Origin: Spyradenecus sp045634445
GTDB taxonomy: Bacteria; Verrucomicrobiota; Kiritimatiellia; RFP12; DVOR01
DNA length: 64,000 bases
Reading direction: 5' to 3'
NCBI GenBank assembly: GCA_045634445.1
Contig: JAZRAG010000075.1
Location: 1 to 64,000, forward strand
Under the pieces are notes generated by a model, which made no database searches, had not been told where the DNA came from, and saw nothing but the letters and a program-made list of their open reading frames with translations. Made by a program: the position numbers and the translations under genes. How positions within the stretch are numbered: position 1 is the first letter of the stretch; every line of letters starts with the position of its first letter. Of this stretch, positions 7,700 to 16,974 are shown in pieces.

Positions 7700-9745
7700 A
7701 TGTTAGAGCACTATTTTGAAAATGAAGTCAATGAGGCGCCAGCGGATTTTCGCCTGGCTTCGCCTTTTGCACCAACAGGAGACCAGCCAGAGGCGATAGA
7801 TGCCTTGGTTGAGGGGTTTGAAAAAGGTGCGCGACGTGCCATTCTGCGAGGGGTTACGGGAAGTGGTAAAACCTTCACAATGGCGAATATCATTTCACGC
7901 TTTAAACGCCCGACGCTCGTCATTTCGCACAATAAGACGTTGGCTGCGCAGTTGTATGCAGAATTAAAGGCCTTTTTCCCTGATAACGCGGTGGAGTACT
8001 TCATCTCCTATTACGACTATTATCAGCCAGAAGCCTATTTGCCGCAGACTGATACTTACATTGAAAAAGACGCAAGTATCAACGAGGATTTGGAGCGTTT
8101 TCGCTTAGCCGCATCGCATAGCCTTTTGGGGCGTAAAGATGTCATTATTGTGGCATCGGTGTCGTGTATTTATGGTTTGGTTTCGCCAGAAGATTACCGA
8201 GGACTGATGATTTCGTTGCGCCCAGGGATGGAATTGCCGCGCGATGAACTCCTTGCGCAATTGACGGAAATTCAATACCAACGCAATGACTTTGAACCGC
8301 GTCCAGGTGTTTTTCGTGTGCGTGGGGATGTGGTGGATATTTTCCCCTCATATGCTACGGAAGGTATCCGTGTGAACTACTTTGGCGACGAGATTGAGTC
8401 GTTGCAGAGTTTCAATGCGACAACAGGAAAGGTGACGGGCGCTTTGCCCTCGTGCCTTCTTTCGCCCGCAAAGCAATTTGTGATGCCGCGGTCGCAGTTG
8501 ATGGATGGCGTTGAGCGTATTAAAGCAGAGCTTAAAGAACGGCTAACGGAGCTTTCTGCGCATGGGAAACTCTTAGAAGAGCAGCGTCTGCGTCAACGCA
8601 CAGAATACGATTTGGCGATGTTGGCAGAGATGGGCTATTGCACTGGGATTGAAAACTACTCTGCGCCGCTTGCAGGACGTGGACCTGGTACGCCACCGCC
8701 CACCTTGGTAGACTATTTTGGTAATGACTTCCTCTGCATTATCGATGAAAGTCATGTGACATTGCCCCAAATTCGCGCGATGTACAATGGTGACCAAGCG
8801 CGTAAGCAAGTGTTGGTGGATAACGGTTTCCGTTTGCCTTCTGCGAAAGATAATCGTCCGCTCACCTTTGATGAATTTGACGAACGCATTCCGCGCATTT
8901 TGTACACCTCTGCCACTCCAGGGCCACACGAACGCGCAGTTGCAGACTTGGAAGCAGAGCAGATTATTCGCCCAACGGGCCTATTGGACCCGATTGTTGA
9001 AGTGCGTCCGCTTGCCAATCAGATTGACGATGTAATGGAAGAGATTCGTGCTGCAGCAGAGCAGGGCGGGCGAACGCTTGTGGCGGCGCTGACGAAGCGT
9101 TCGTGTGAAGATTTGGCGCAATATTTGACTGATGTGGGCATTCGCTGTGAATATTTGCATTCGGACATTGATGCGATTGGGCGCGTCGACATCTTAGGAC
9201 GTTTGCGCAGAGGTGATTTTGATGCGTTGATTGGCGTGAATTTGCTACGTGAAGGGTTAGACTTGCCAGAAGTGACGCGCGTGGCGATTTTAGATGCAGA
9301 TAAAGAAGGCTTTTTGCGCAGCGAAACCTCGCTCGTGCAGACGGCTGGACGTTGTGCGCGCAACACTGGTGGTAAGGTGATTCTGTATGCTGATGAAGAA
9401 ACGCCTGCAATTGCGGCGTTGAAGGAAATCACGCAGCGTCATCGCGAAAAGCAAGAAGCCTACAATCTCGCCCATGGTATTGAGCCGCGTTCGGTGAAAC
9501 GTGCCATTAATGAAGATTTGCAAGTGATGCCAGGCTCAGGTTCTGAACCTGTGCCGCAGAGCAAAAAGCGCACGAGCGCTACGCTTAAGGTGGCAGAAGG
9601 TGACCTCCCGATGGAGGATGTCTTGGACGCACTTCATCAATTGGAAGCTGAAATGCGCCAGGCTGCAGAGGCCTTAGAATTTGAACGAGCCGCACTTTTA
9701 CGCGATGAAATGCGTACGTTGCGAAAAACGTATGGATTAAATTGA
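7700..9745 (+). CDS. uvrB: Excinuclease ABC subunit B
   Basis: 681 residues. DNA-damage-binding helicase-like subunit of nucleotide excision repair that takes DNA from UvrA and recruits UvrC. Visible: N-terminal FAPTGDQPEAI, Walker A GVTGSGKTFT, beta-hairpin region with YYDYYQPEAYLP, DESHVTLPQ (motif II), GVNLLREGLDLPEV and QTAGRCARN (motif VI), and a C-terminal UVR motif (EALEFERAALLRDEMRTL) for UvrC contact. The first ATG is 7700; TTG 7694 would add two residues. Neither has a good ribosome site. No uvrA or uvrC in the window. Confidence 0.97.
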   Translation: MLEHYFENEVNEAPADFRLASPFAPTGDQPEAIDALVEGFEKGARRAILRGVTGSGKTFTMANIISRFKRPTLVISHNKTLAAQLYAELKAFFPDNAVEYFISYYDYYQPEAYLPQTDTYIEKDASINEDLERFRLAASHSLLGRKDVIIVASVSCIYGLVSPEDYRGLMISLRPGMELPRDELLAQLTEIQYQRNDFEPRPGVFRVRGDVVDIFPSYATEGIRVNYFGDEIESLQSFNATTGKVTGALPSCLLSPAKQFVMPRSQLMDGVERIKAELKERLTELSAHGKLLEEQRLRQRTEYDLAMLAEMGYCTGIENYSAPLAGRGPGTPPPTLVDYFGNDFLCIIDESHVTLPQIRAMYNGDQARKQVLVDNGFRLPSAKDNRPLTFDEFDERIPRILYTSATPGPHERAVADLEAEQIIRPTGLLDPIVEVRPLANQIDDVMEEIRAAAEQGGRTLVAALTKRSCEDLAQYLTDVGIRCEYLHSDIDAIGRVDILGRLRRGDFDALIGVNLLREGLDLPEVTRVAILDADKEGFLRSETSLVQTAGRCARNTGGKVILYADEETPAIAALKEITQRHREKQEAYNLAHGIEPRSVKRAINEDLQVMPGSGSEPVPQSKKRTSATLKVAEGDLPMEDVLDALHQLEAEMRQAAEALEFERAALLRDEMRTLRKTYGLN

Positions 9746-9773
9746 TAAAATGTGCAGTTGAAAGGAACGAAGA

Positions 9774-12257
9774 ATGAAACGCTTACGCTACTTAATGAGT
9801 GCAATGATGGTGTGCATCGCAGGGATGCTTCACGCAGATGCCTTGCACGAACTCGCAGCGCGTATTTCGCCAGAATTGGCTTATCGCGTGCGCTTCGTGA
9901 TTGATGCGGCAGAGACGGACATCACCATTGCGCCTGGAGAAAGAGATGTAATCTCAATCACAGCGCCAGATACACGATTGGCGGCGGCAGGTTTGGGGTG
10001 TTACTTACGTGATGTCGCGCAGGCGCATTGGTCGTGGTGTGGCGATCGTTTGGCCGTGCCGATGCCGATTCCCGCGCAGACCTACACGTATACGCCCGCT
10101 TTTACGCGCACCGTAGCCTACAACTACTGCACGCTTTCGTACACGATGGCCTTCTGGGGTAAGGAAGAATGGCGCGCAGAATTAGACCGTCTCGCGCTCT
10201 ATGGCTTTGAAATGCCGCTCGTACAAGCGGGGCTCCCGAAGGTGTGGCAACTCACCTTGCGCGAATTGGGGTATCCTGAAGACCGCATCAATGCCTTCAT
10301 TCCTGACGAAGCCGCCGCAGCGTGGTGGAATATGGGTAACCTCGAAGGGCTCGGCGGTCCGCTTTCGCAAGAACGCATTGATGGCGATGCAGAATTGGGC
10401 CGTTACATCGTAGCCGAAGCGAAGGCGCTCGGCATGAAGCCGATTCTTCAGGGTTTCGTGGGCCTTTTGCCACACGATTTGCCGCAGTATCTCTCAAAGA
10501 CTGAATACGCTGATGCGAAGTTCGTGAATCAGGGTCGCTGGGTGGATGGCTTTGTGCGTCCGACGTTGCTTTTGCCCAATAGCGAAACCTATGCCAAGAT
10601 TGCAGAGATTTGGTACAAGAACCTCTTGAAAGTGTATGGCGTAGAAAGCGCAGATGCCTTCGCTGGCGACCTCTTCCACGAAGGTGGTAGCACTGCGGGT
10701 GTGGATGTCACCGCTTGCGCACGTGCTGTACAGGCCGCGCAACAGAAGGCATCGCCCGGCGCGATTTGGGTGATTCAGGCATGGCATGGTAATCCGCGTG
10801 CGGAATTGTTGGCTGGCTTGAATCCGAAGTACGCTTTGATTGAAGCCTTGGTGAAAGACCAGGCCAATGGCCAAAACTACAACCGCTCCTTCCAAGGTGT
10901 GCCGTGGGTGTGGTGCGAACTCTTAAACTTCGGTGGTAATCACGGTCTTTACGGCGGCATGGAAATGTTGACGAAGTTGGGAGATCTCACGAAGCAACCT
11001 GGCGCGTCCACAATGGTTGGCTTTGGCTTGCTTTCTGAAGGGCTTGAAACCAATCCCATTTACTACGAATTCTTCACCGAACACTTCTTCATGCCGAAGG
11101 ATAAGAATTTTACTAAGCAGGAGTATGATGCGTGGTTGGCGCGTTACGCACAGCGTCGCTATGGTTCGTCATCAAAGCGCATTGTGGAAGCATTGAAGCT
11201 GATGTCGCGCTCGGTGTATCGCCCGATGCGCGAACAGGAAGGTTGCACCGAAAGTATCGCGTGCGCAAAGCCCTCTTGGACGGCGCGTAAGGCCTCTTCT
11301 TGGGCAAGTGGCGATGTCTACTACTCGGCACAGGATACGTTGAAGGCCGCGCTTCAATTGGCGAATGCCGCGAAGGAAAATCCCGAATTGTTGAAGGTGG
11401 AAACCTTCCGCTACGATTTGGCCGACTTTACACGTCAGGCATTGTCGGACTTGGCGCGTCCTGTTTTGGCGCAGGGTAAAGAGGGTAAGATTGCGCCCAT
11501 CTTCCTTGATGCTATTCGTTACACGGACAAGGTCTTGGCTTGCGAACCGCGTTGGACGTTGAAATGGCGCGAAGACATTGCACGTCGCACAGGTGGTGAC
11601 GCTGCGGCAATGGCGATTCGCCGTATGTATACGACGTGGAGTGGTCGCGGTGGTGCATTGAATGACTACGCTCATCGTCAACTCGCAGGTTTGATGCGCG
11701 ATTACTACTTGAAGCGTTGGGAAATCTTCTTCAATGCAGAAGCAGAACGTCGCAATCCCAATGCAGAATTGAATGCGTTGAATGACGCCTTCTTGAAGGA
11801 GGGGGTTGCCTCTGAAGCAGAACCTGCTGAATTGATGCGTGCAGTGCGTGAAGCATTGGTGTTTGCCGTGGATGTGCATAAGCGTTGGCCTGAAGCCTTC
11901 ACATTTGCAACCGGTGTGCCGTGGAAGTTGAATGGTGTAAGAGGGCCCACAAAGCTTGAATTCAGCGTTTCTGAATACATTACGCGTGCTGGCGTCTATG
12001 AATTGAAGATTCAGTACCAGTCGGGTCGTCACGCATTGAAGATTGAATCGGTGGAACTTTTCGAAGGCGAAAAGAAAGTCGCAGAGGATGTCCACGCAGG
12101 GTACACAGGTATTCGCACGACGAACAACGTCTATCAGTTGCGCGTAGAACAGTTGCGCGCAGGCTTGGAAGACTACGTTTTGCGCATCAATTGTTCGGGT
12201 GATGGCGGTGGTAATTCTTCGGGTATCTTCACCTTGAAGTTTAAATCTGCCAACTAA
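9774..12257 (+). CDS. Alpha-N-acetylglucosaminidase, family GH89
   Basis: 827 residues with a signal peptide ending near HADA (about 22). Removes terminal alpha-linked GlcNAc, as human NAGLU does on heparan sulfate and clostridial GH89 on gastric mucin. Diagnostic blocks: NYCTLSYTMAFWGKEEWRAE, AAAWWNMGNLEGLGGPLS, DLFHEGG (Glu303, likely acid/base), VWCELLNFGGNHGLYGG and LLSEGLETNP (Glu422, likely nucleophile); the 119-residue spacing fits the family. The C-terminal beta-rich part from about 690 may be a small accessory domain. Good ribosome site (GAAAGGAACG). dut follows 11 nt later, so they may share a transcript. Suggests growth on host glycans. Confidence 0.93.
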   Translation: MKRLRYLMSAMMVCIAGMLHADALHELAARISPELAYRVRFVIDAAETDITIAPGERDVISITAPDTRLAAAGLGCYLRDVAQAHWSWCGDRLAVPMPIPAQTYTYTPAFTRTVAYNYCTLSYTMAFWGKEEWRAELDRLALYGFEMPLVQAGLPKVWQLTLRELGYPEDRINAFIPDEAAAAWWNMGNLEGLGGPLSQERIDGDAELGRYIVAEAKALGMKPILQGFVGLLPHDLPQYLSKTEYADAKFVNQGRWVDGFVRPTLLLPNSETYAKIAEIWYKNLLKVYGVESADAFAGDLFHEGGSTAGVDVTACARAVQAAQQKASPGAIWVIQAWHGNPRAELLAGLNPKYALIEALVKDQANGQNYNRSFQGVPWVWCELLNFGGNHGLYGGMEMLTKLGDLTKQPGASTMVGFGLLSEGLETNPIYYEFFTEHFFMPKDKNFTKQEYDAWLARYAQRRYGSSSKRIVEALKLMSRSVYRPMREQEGCTESIACAKPSWTARKASSWASGDVYYSAQDTLKAALQLANAAKENPELLKVETFRYDLADFTRQALSDLARPVLAQGKEGKIAPIFLDAIRYTDKVLACEPRWTLKWREDIARRTGGDAAAMAIRRMYTTWSGRGGALNDYAHRQLAGLMRDYYLKRWEIFFNAEAERRNPNAELNALNDAFLKEGVASEAEPAELMRAVREALVFAVDVHKRWPEAFTFATGVPWKLNGVRGPTKLEFSVSEYITRAGVYELKIQYQSGRHALKIESVELFEGEKKVAEDVHAGYTGIRTTNNVYQLRVEQLRAGLEDYVLRINCSGDGGGNSSGIFTLKFKSAN

Positions 12258-12268
12258 CTGGGTGCGCT

Positions 12269-12712
12269 ATGAGTTTTAAGCCAATGGTTTTGCGAGTAGA
12301 ACGCTTGACTGCAACCGCGCAATTGCCTGCGTATGCGCATCCAGGCGATGCTGGAATGGATCTCTGCGCAGATGAAGCGCGCATCCTTCAACCTGGTGAG
12401 CGCGCGGCGGTTTCAACAGGGATTCGTATCGCGTTGCCGCAGGGTACAGAAGGGCAAGTGCGTCCGCGCAGTGGGCTCTCGATTAAGCATGGCATTACGG
12501 TGATTAACGCGCCTGGTACGATTGATGAAGGTTATCGTGGCGAGGTGAAGGTGCTCTTGGTCAATCTAGGTCAAGAAGCCTTTGAAATCACCCCTGGGAT
12601 GCGCATTGCGCAATTGGTCGTGGCGCCCGTTTTACGCGTGCCTGTGATGGAGGATGTCGTTGATGACACCACTGCACGCGGCACAGGTGGCTTTGGCTCA
12701 ACAGGAATCTGA
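12269..12712 (+). CDS. dut: dUTP diphosphatase
   Basis: 147 residues, the standard length of the trimeric enzyme. Hydrolyses dUTP to dUMP + PPi. The five motifs are present: AGMDLCA (1), RPRSGLSIKHG (2), GTIDEGYRGEVKV (3, with the catalytic Asp and Tyr), GMRIAQLVV (4) and the flexible Gly-rich RGTGGFGSTG tail (5). Confidence 0.96.
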   Translation: MSFKPMVLRVERLTATAQLPAYAHPGDAGMDLCADEARILQPGERAAVSTGIRIALPQGTEGQVRPRSGLSIKHGITVINAPGTIDEGYRGEVKVLLVNLGQEAFEITPGMRIAQLVVAPVLRVPVMEDVVDDTTARGTGGFGSTGI

Positions 12713-12722
12713 GGCATTTTGT

Positions 12723-14009
12723 ATGATACATGAAGCTCTTTATCAACGCGCTTGCTCGGTCATTCCTGGGGGTGTGAATTCGCCTGTTCGCGCATTTAAC
12801 GCGGTGAGCGGCACGCCGATTTTCGTGAAGTCGGGTAAAGGTGCTGAAATTACACTTGCTGATGGGCGCACATTGATTGACTGTTGCTGTTCATGGGGCG
12901 CGATGATTTTAGGGCATGCGTCCCCATTGGTGACAGAGGCCGTAACGAAGGCCGCCGCTTCTGGTACGACCTTTGGCATTGGCACGCCTGGCGAAGTGGA
13001 TCTCGCCGAACGTCTTGTGGCGGCAAGTCCGCTCTTGGAAAAGGTGCGTTTGGTCAATTCTGGCACCGAGGCGGTAATGACGGCGGTGCGTTTGGCGCGC
13101 GGTGTAACGGGGCGTGATTTGATTTTGAAGTGCGAAGGGTGTTATCACGGACACAGTGATAGCTTACTCGTGAGCGCAGGAAGTGGCGTTTTAACGGCTG
13201 GTGATGGTACAGAAGTCGCAAGTGCCGGCGTACCTGAAGTGATTGCACGCGATACGCTTGTGATTCCGTACAATGATGTCGCGGCCGCAGAACGCGCTTT
13301 TGCGACGTTTGGTGCGCGCATTGCCGCTGTGATTGTGGAGCCTGTCGCTGGAAATATGGGCTGTGTGCCGCCAGTGGAGGGGTATTTAAAGGCGCTTGAA
13401 ACCTTGGCTCACCGCGCGGGAGCGCTCTTGATTTGTGATGAAGTGATCAACGCTTTCCGTTTCCATTATGGCCTTTACAGTGACTTAGCGGGTATTCAGC
13501 CTGATATTATCACGATGGGTAAGGTGATTGGTGGCGGTTTCCCCTTGGCTGCGATTGGTGCGCGTGCAGAGATTATGGATGCGCTTGCGCCGCGCGGCAA
13601 GGTCTACCAAGCGGGCACGCTTTCGGGTAATCCGGTGGCTGTGGCGGCTGCAATTGCGGTGTTGGACGAGTTGAAGGCGCATTCTCCGTATGAAGCAATG
13701 GCCGCGAAGGTGACGCGTATTACGGACGCATTTAACGTTGCTGCCGACCATCATGGCGTGCCGATGCGTGTCCAACGTTATGCCACGGTCTTTACACCCT
13801 TTGCGACAACGGTGCTTCCTGTACGTAATCTCGCTGATGCGCAGGCTGCAGACACCGCGCTGTATGCGCGATTCTTCCATGCGATGTTAGATCGCGGTGT
13901 TTACGTAGAACCTTCTGCGTTTGAAGTCAATTTCGTTTCTGCGGCGCACACAGAGGCGCATGTGGATGCGATTTGCGCAGCGATGGATGACGCTTTACGC
14001 GCGTTATAA
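12723..14009 (+). CDS. hemL: Glutamate-1-semialdehyde 2,1-aminomutase
   Basis: 428 residues. PLP enzyme forming 5-aminolevulinate from glutamate semialdehyde (C5 haem route). Begins with the family hallmark IPGGVNSPVRAF, has NSGTEAVMTAVRLAR, CDEVINAFR and the PLP-lysine block TMGKVIGGGFPLAAIG, and ends normally. ATG 12723 is used because it puts the conserved N-terminus 15 residues in; longer in-frame forms would run into dut. GAGG lies 8 nt upstream and overlaps the dut stop, so translation may be coupled. Confidence 0.95.
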   Translation: MIHEALYQRACSVIPGGVNSPVRAFNAVSGTPIFVKSGKGAEITLADGRTLIDCCCSWGAMILGHASPLVTEAVTKAAASGTTFGIGTPGEVDLAERLVAASPLLEKVRLVNSGTEAVMTAVRLARGVTGRDLILKCEGCYHGHSDSLLVSAGSGVLTAGDGTEVASAGVPEVIARDTLVIPYNDVAAAERAFATFGARIAAVIVEPVAGNMGCVPPVEGYLKALETLAHRAGALLICDEVINAFRFHYGLYSDLAGIQPDIITMGKVIGGGFPLAAIGARAEIMDALAPRGKVYQAGTLSGNPVAVAAAIAVLDELKAHSPYEAMAAKVTRITDAFNVAADHHGVPMRVQRYATVFTPFATTVLPVRNLADAQAADTALYARFFHAMLDRGVYVEPSAFEVNFVSAAHTEAHVDAICAAMDDALRAL

Positions 14010-14034
14010 TTCGCTTAAAAGGTGCAATTACATT

Positions 14035-14062
14035 TCACGCGGGGCAGAAATGCTCCGCGTGA
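14035..14062. terminator. Bidirectional terminator between hemL and the SEDS gene
   Basis: TCACGCGGGGCA, GAAA loop, TGCTCCGCGTGA: 12 pairs, between two convergent stop codons. T-rich on one side only. Confidence 0.65.
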
Positions 14063-14066
14063 TGCT

Positions 14067-15416
14067 TTATTCGCGTTTGGTGAGCGCGGCGGCAAGTCCG
14101 CAGAGGATAAAAACTGCGAGGATTGAAAAGCCGCCGTGGGATAAAAAGGGTAGGGTGATGCCTGTCATTGGGAGGGCTTTGGTAACGCCGCCAATATTGA
14201 GAATGATTTGCACTCCTAAAACGGCGCCAATGCCGACATTGGCGAGTTGCGTAACCAATGACTTAGCCGAAGAGGCTGCGCGGAAGATGCATCGCAGCCA
14301 AAAGAGGTAAACAATGAGCAAAAGCGCGCATCCCAAAAGTCCCCACTCCTCGGCAATTGCGGCATAAACAAAGTCACTGGTCACAATCGGCACGCTACCG
14401 GGCATCCCATGGTTAATGCCGCTTCCAGTGAGGCCGCCAGCATTCATAGCGCAGAGGCTTTGAAGGATTTGGTAACCCTTGCCCAATGGGTCATTGAAGG
14501 GATTAAGCCAAATCGAAAAGCGCGTGGCGGTGTGTGCGGAGATTTGGCAGATGGCAAGACCTGCGCCTGCCGCACCCCCAAGACCAAAGAGGAGCCAAAG
14601 CGGATTGCGCGTGAGAGAGGTGAGCATCACCACAAAGGTGAGACAGAGGATGAGCACGAGCCCAAGGTCGCGCACCATCACCACTCCAAGAAGCGGTGCA
14701 CCCCAGAAAAATCCCAATGTCATGAGCGAGGAGAATACCGGAAGCGGGACCCCGCAAAAATGACGTGAAAGGCCTTCTTTTAAGGGTGGCAACATCGTAG
14801 CGCCAAGCAATACCGCGAAGATTTTGACGAGCTCTGTGGGGTTGATTTGCCCAGGCAAAAAGATACCGCCGCGATATCTGCGTCCAAAACAAAGTAATGC
14901 GCCTAAAATGCCCATAATACCCAGCCATAAGAGCCATTTTAGGACCTTTGGCGCTAAAAGACGTTCGATGCGATTGGCGGAAAGGAGGCGAATGCAGAGC
15001 AGAAAACTCACCGCACCTGCCAACATCGGAGTGTACGCGCGCCAAACTTCCCACGTTTGCTTAAAAGAGCCGAGGCGTAGTTGCTCCACAACGCCCAAGC
15101 CGAAGAGTAAGAGTGTGAGCACTACGAAGAGACGGTCGCCCGTAAAAACCTTTGGGCGCGTAAACCAAAAAGCCAAGAGCGCAGTGCCGCCCCAAATGGC
15201 TAATGGCGCTAAAATAGCGGAGGAAAGCTGCGGATTTTCGGCGAGTTGCTCAGTAAAAATGGGCAACGCCATAACCACTAAAAAGGCCGAAAGCGCAAGG
15301 AACCAAACGATGCCCGTGGGGAAAAAGGTCCGCGCCAAAGCAGGGGCAATTCGCCGCCCTTTAGCATTCCCCTCAGCGGATTTCTTACGCGTAGATTTCT
15401 TCGTTCCTTTAGCCAT
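14067..15416 (-). CDS. SEDS-family peptidoglycan polymerase (FtsW/RodA/SpoVE type)
   Basis: 449 residues, about ten membrane helices. Polymerises lipid II glycan strands with a partner class B PBP in division (FtsW) or elongation (RodA). Family blocks: PTELVKIFAVLLGA, GSGINHGMPGSVPIVTSDFVY with EEWGLLG, and the C-terminal MTGITLPFLSHGGFS. The N-terminus carries a long basic tail (KGTKKSTRKKS). ATG 15416 is preferred to an upstream ATG at 15452 because it starts just before the basic tail; ribosome site is weak. FtsW or RodA cannot be told apart here, as no PBP or mre/fts genes are adjacent. Confidence 0.9.
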   Translation of the reverse strand: MAKGTKKSTRKKSAEGNAKGRRIAPALARTFFPTGIVWFLALSAFLVVMALPIFTEQLAENPQLSSAILAPLAIWGGTALLAFWFTRPKVFTGDRLFVVLTLLLFGLGVVEQLRLGSFKQTWEVWRAYTPMLAGAVSFLLCIRLLSANRIERLLAPKVLKWLLWLGIMGILGALLCFGRRYRGGIFLPGQINPTELVKIFAVLLGATMLPPLKEGLSRHFCGVPLPVFSSLMTLGFFWGAPLLGVVMVRDLGLVLILCLTFVVMLTSLTRNPLWLLFGLGGAAGAGLAICQISAHTATRFSIWLNPFNDPLGKGYQILQSLCAMNAGGLTGSGINHGMPGSVPIVTSDFVYAAIAEEWGLLGCALLLIVYLFWLRCIFRAASSAKSLVTQLANVGIGAVLGVQIILNIGGVTKALPMTGITLPFLSHGGFSILAVFILCGLAAALTKRE

Positions 15417-15468
15417 AAATGATGGTCGCAAGTATAGCAAAATTCGCGGCATTATTGACTGCGTTTTA

Positions 15469-15556
15469 AAGAAGGCTTGTTTTGACCTTCAAAAGAACCT
15501 CTTTTGCACTTCAAAAGCATTTGTTTTCAATCTCAAAACAAGCTGTTTTCAAAAAC
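15469..15556. repeat. Array of four 22-nt A-tract/T-tract units (array A)
   Basis: Units begin at 15469, 15491, 15513 and 15535, exactly 22 nt apart. Each has A-rich positions 1-4, T at position 10 and TTTT at positions 12-15; three end in TC. Core examples: GGCTTGTTTTG, AAAAGAACCTCTTTTG, AAAAGCATTTGTTTTC, AAAACAAGCTGTTTTC. No unique spacers, so not CRISPR. Lies between divergent SEDS and tolB genes. Confidence 0.75.
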
Positions 15557-15597
15557 CTTGATTTTAAAGGCTTTTCGCGCACCTTTGCGAAGTGAGT

Positions 15598-15641
15598 AAA
15601 AAGCGCCATTTCTGCGATTGATTTTGGGTGGTGCTTTTTTG
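15598..15641 (+). terminator. Possible hairpin upstream of tolB
   Basis: AAAAAGCGCC and GGTGCTTTTTT can pair across a loop of about 22 nt, ending in T6. It follows array A rather than a gene, so its role is unclear. Confidence 0.3.
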
Positions 15642-15696
15642 AAAAAGATGATAAAAAGCGTGCAAAAATGCTCTGCACAGAACGTGGGGTTTATGT

Positions 15697-15702
15697 TATA
15701 AT
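15697..15702 (+). promoter_or_regulatory. -10 box overlapping the tolB start region
   Basis: Perfect TATAAT with start codons at 15705 and 15714. A transcript starting about 7 nt downstream would have a 5-nt leader for ATG 15714 or exclude ATG 15705. The -35 (TGCACA region) is weak. Confidence 0.4.
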
Positions 15703-15713
15703 GTATGGCACTT

Positions 15714-16946
15714 ATGAAGTTGAAAGCATTTTCTTTATTTGCGATGGCACTTTTGGCATGTTCGGCAACGGCATGGGCGAATTCTACGCCTGTGATTGAT
15801 GTGAATGTGCAGGGTGTGGCGCGTCAATCGTTATCCTTGACGGACGTCGCGCCGAGTGGGGCGGGTGGCCAGACCTTTTTGTCGACGTTGCAGAATGACT
15901 TGCAGCGTTGCGGTTGGTATCGTTTGGCTCCGAATGGCCAGGTGAAGGTGGGCGGTTCTGTAGCAGGTGCTGCAGGCGTAACGGAAGCCCTTTCTGTGAC
16001 GTGGCCTGGGAAGCGTTTTGCGTGGAATCGTGCGGCTGTGGATACCGATCAGGCGCGCCGTCATGCACACGAATTGGCAGATGCCATCGTGAATGCTACG
16101 ACGGGTGAAAAGGGTATCGCTCAGACGAAGTTTGCATTGGTTCATCAGTCTGGTACGCGTCAGTCGGGTCAGGCTATTCAAGACCTCTACATCTGCGATT
16201 ACGATGGGCAGAACCTCAAGCGCGTGACCAATGATGGTTCGCCGATTGTGGGTCCGCGTTGGGGCGTGGATGGTTATTCTGTCTTTTTCACGAGCTATCG
16301 TTTAGGGTATGCCACCGTTTTCCGCGTGGATACTCGCACGGGTGCAGTGGAGCGTTTGGCCAACTTTCGTGGGTTGAGCACGGGTGCAGTGCCTTCTCCT
16401 ACGAATCCGAACCAGTTGGCAATCATCCTCTCTCACCAAGGCAATCCCGAATTGTACGTGATGGATATCCGTACGAAGCAGTTGCAGCGCATGACGCGCA
16501 CGCCTTTGGCCGCAGAAGCCAGCCCTTGCTGGTCGCCTGATGGTAAGCGCATCTGCTACGTCTCTGACGTTTCGAAGTCTCCTCAGCTTTACATTGTGGA
16601 TGTCGCCACGGCACAGAGCCGTCGTCTTACGCTCAAGGGCGGTGAAAGCGTCCAGCCCGATTGGAGCAAGAACGGCATCGTCTTCGCTACCCGCCGTGGC
16701 GCACCGTACCGAATTGCTGTTATTGATCCGGATGCAGGCGAACGCTCCTTGCGTTTCTTGACGCCGGTAAACGAACAGTATGAATCCCCCTCCTGGGCGC
16801 CAGACGGCCGTCATGTGTTGGCTGCGCGTACACAGGGTAGACAGTCGTCCATTTGGGTGCTGGACGCTGCCGAAAAGGGCGCGGCACCTTACAAACCTTT
16901 CTCTTCGAGCAAGGGTCAGTGGTTGAGCCCTGCTTGGAGTCGATAA
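15714..16946 (+). CDS. tolB: Tol-Pal system beta-propeller protein TolB
   Basis: 410 residues from ATG 15714 (413 from ATG 15705). Signal peptide MKLKAFSLFAMALLACSATA, then the N-terminal TolB domain (to about 140) and a six-bladed propeller with repeated SPDG or APDG turns (SPCWSPDGKRI, ESPSWAPDGRHV, LSPAWSR). Periplasmic partner of Pal in outer-membrane constriction and envelope integrity. pal follows 28 nt downstream. tolQ, tolR and tolA are not in the window. No Shine-Dalgarno sequence is seen for either start. Confidence 0.93.
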   Translation: MKLKAFSLFAMALLACSATAWANSTPVIDVNVQGVARQSLSLTDVAPSGAGGQTFLSTLQNDLQRCGWYRLAPNGQVKVGGSVAGAAGVTEALSVTWPGKRFAWNRAAVDTDQARRHAHELADAIVNATTGEKGIAQTKFALVHQSGTRQSGQAIQDLYICDYDGQNLKRVTNDGSPIVGPRWGVDGYSVFFTSYRLGYATVFRVDTRTGAVERLANFRGLSTGAVPSPTNPNQLAIILSHQGNPELYVMDIRTKQLQRMTRTPLAAEASPCWSPDGKRICYVSDVSKSPQLYIVDVATAQSRRLTLKGGESVQPDWSKNGIVFATRRGAPYRIAVIDPDAGERSLRFLTPVNEQYESPSWAPDGRHVLAARTQGRQSSIWVLDAAEKGAAPYKPFSSSKGQWLSPAWSR

Positions 16947-16974
16947 CCCTAATCAACACCATAGGAAAAACATC

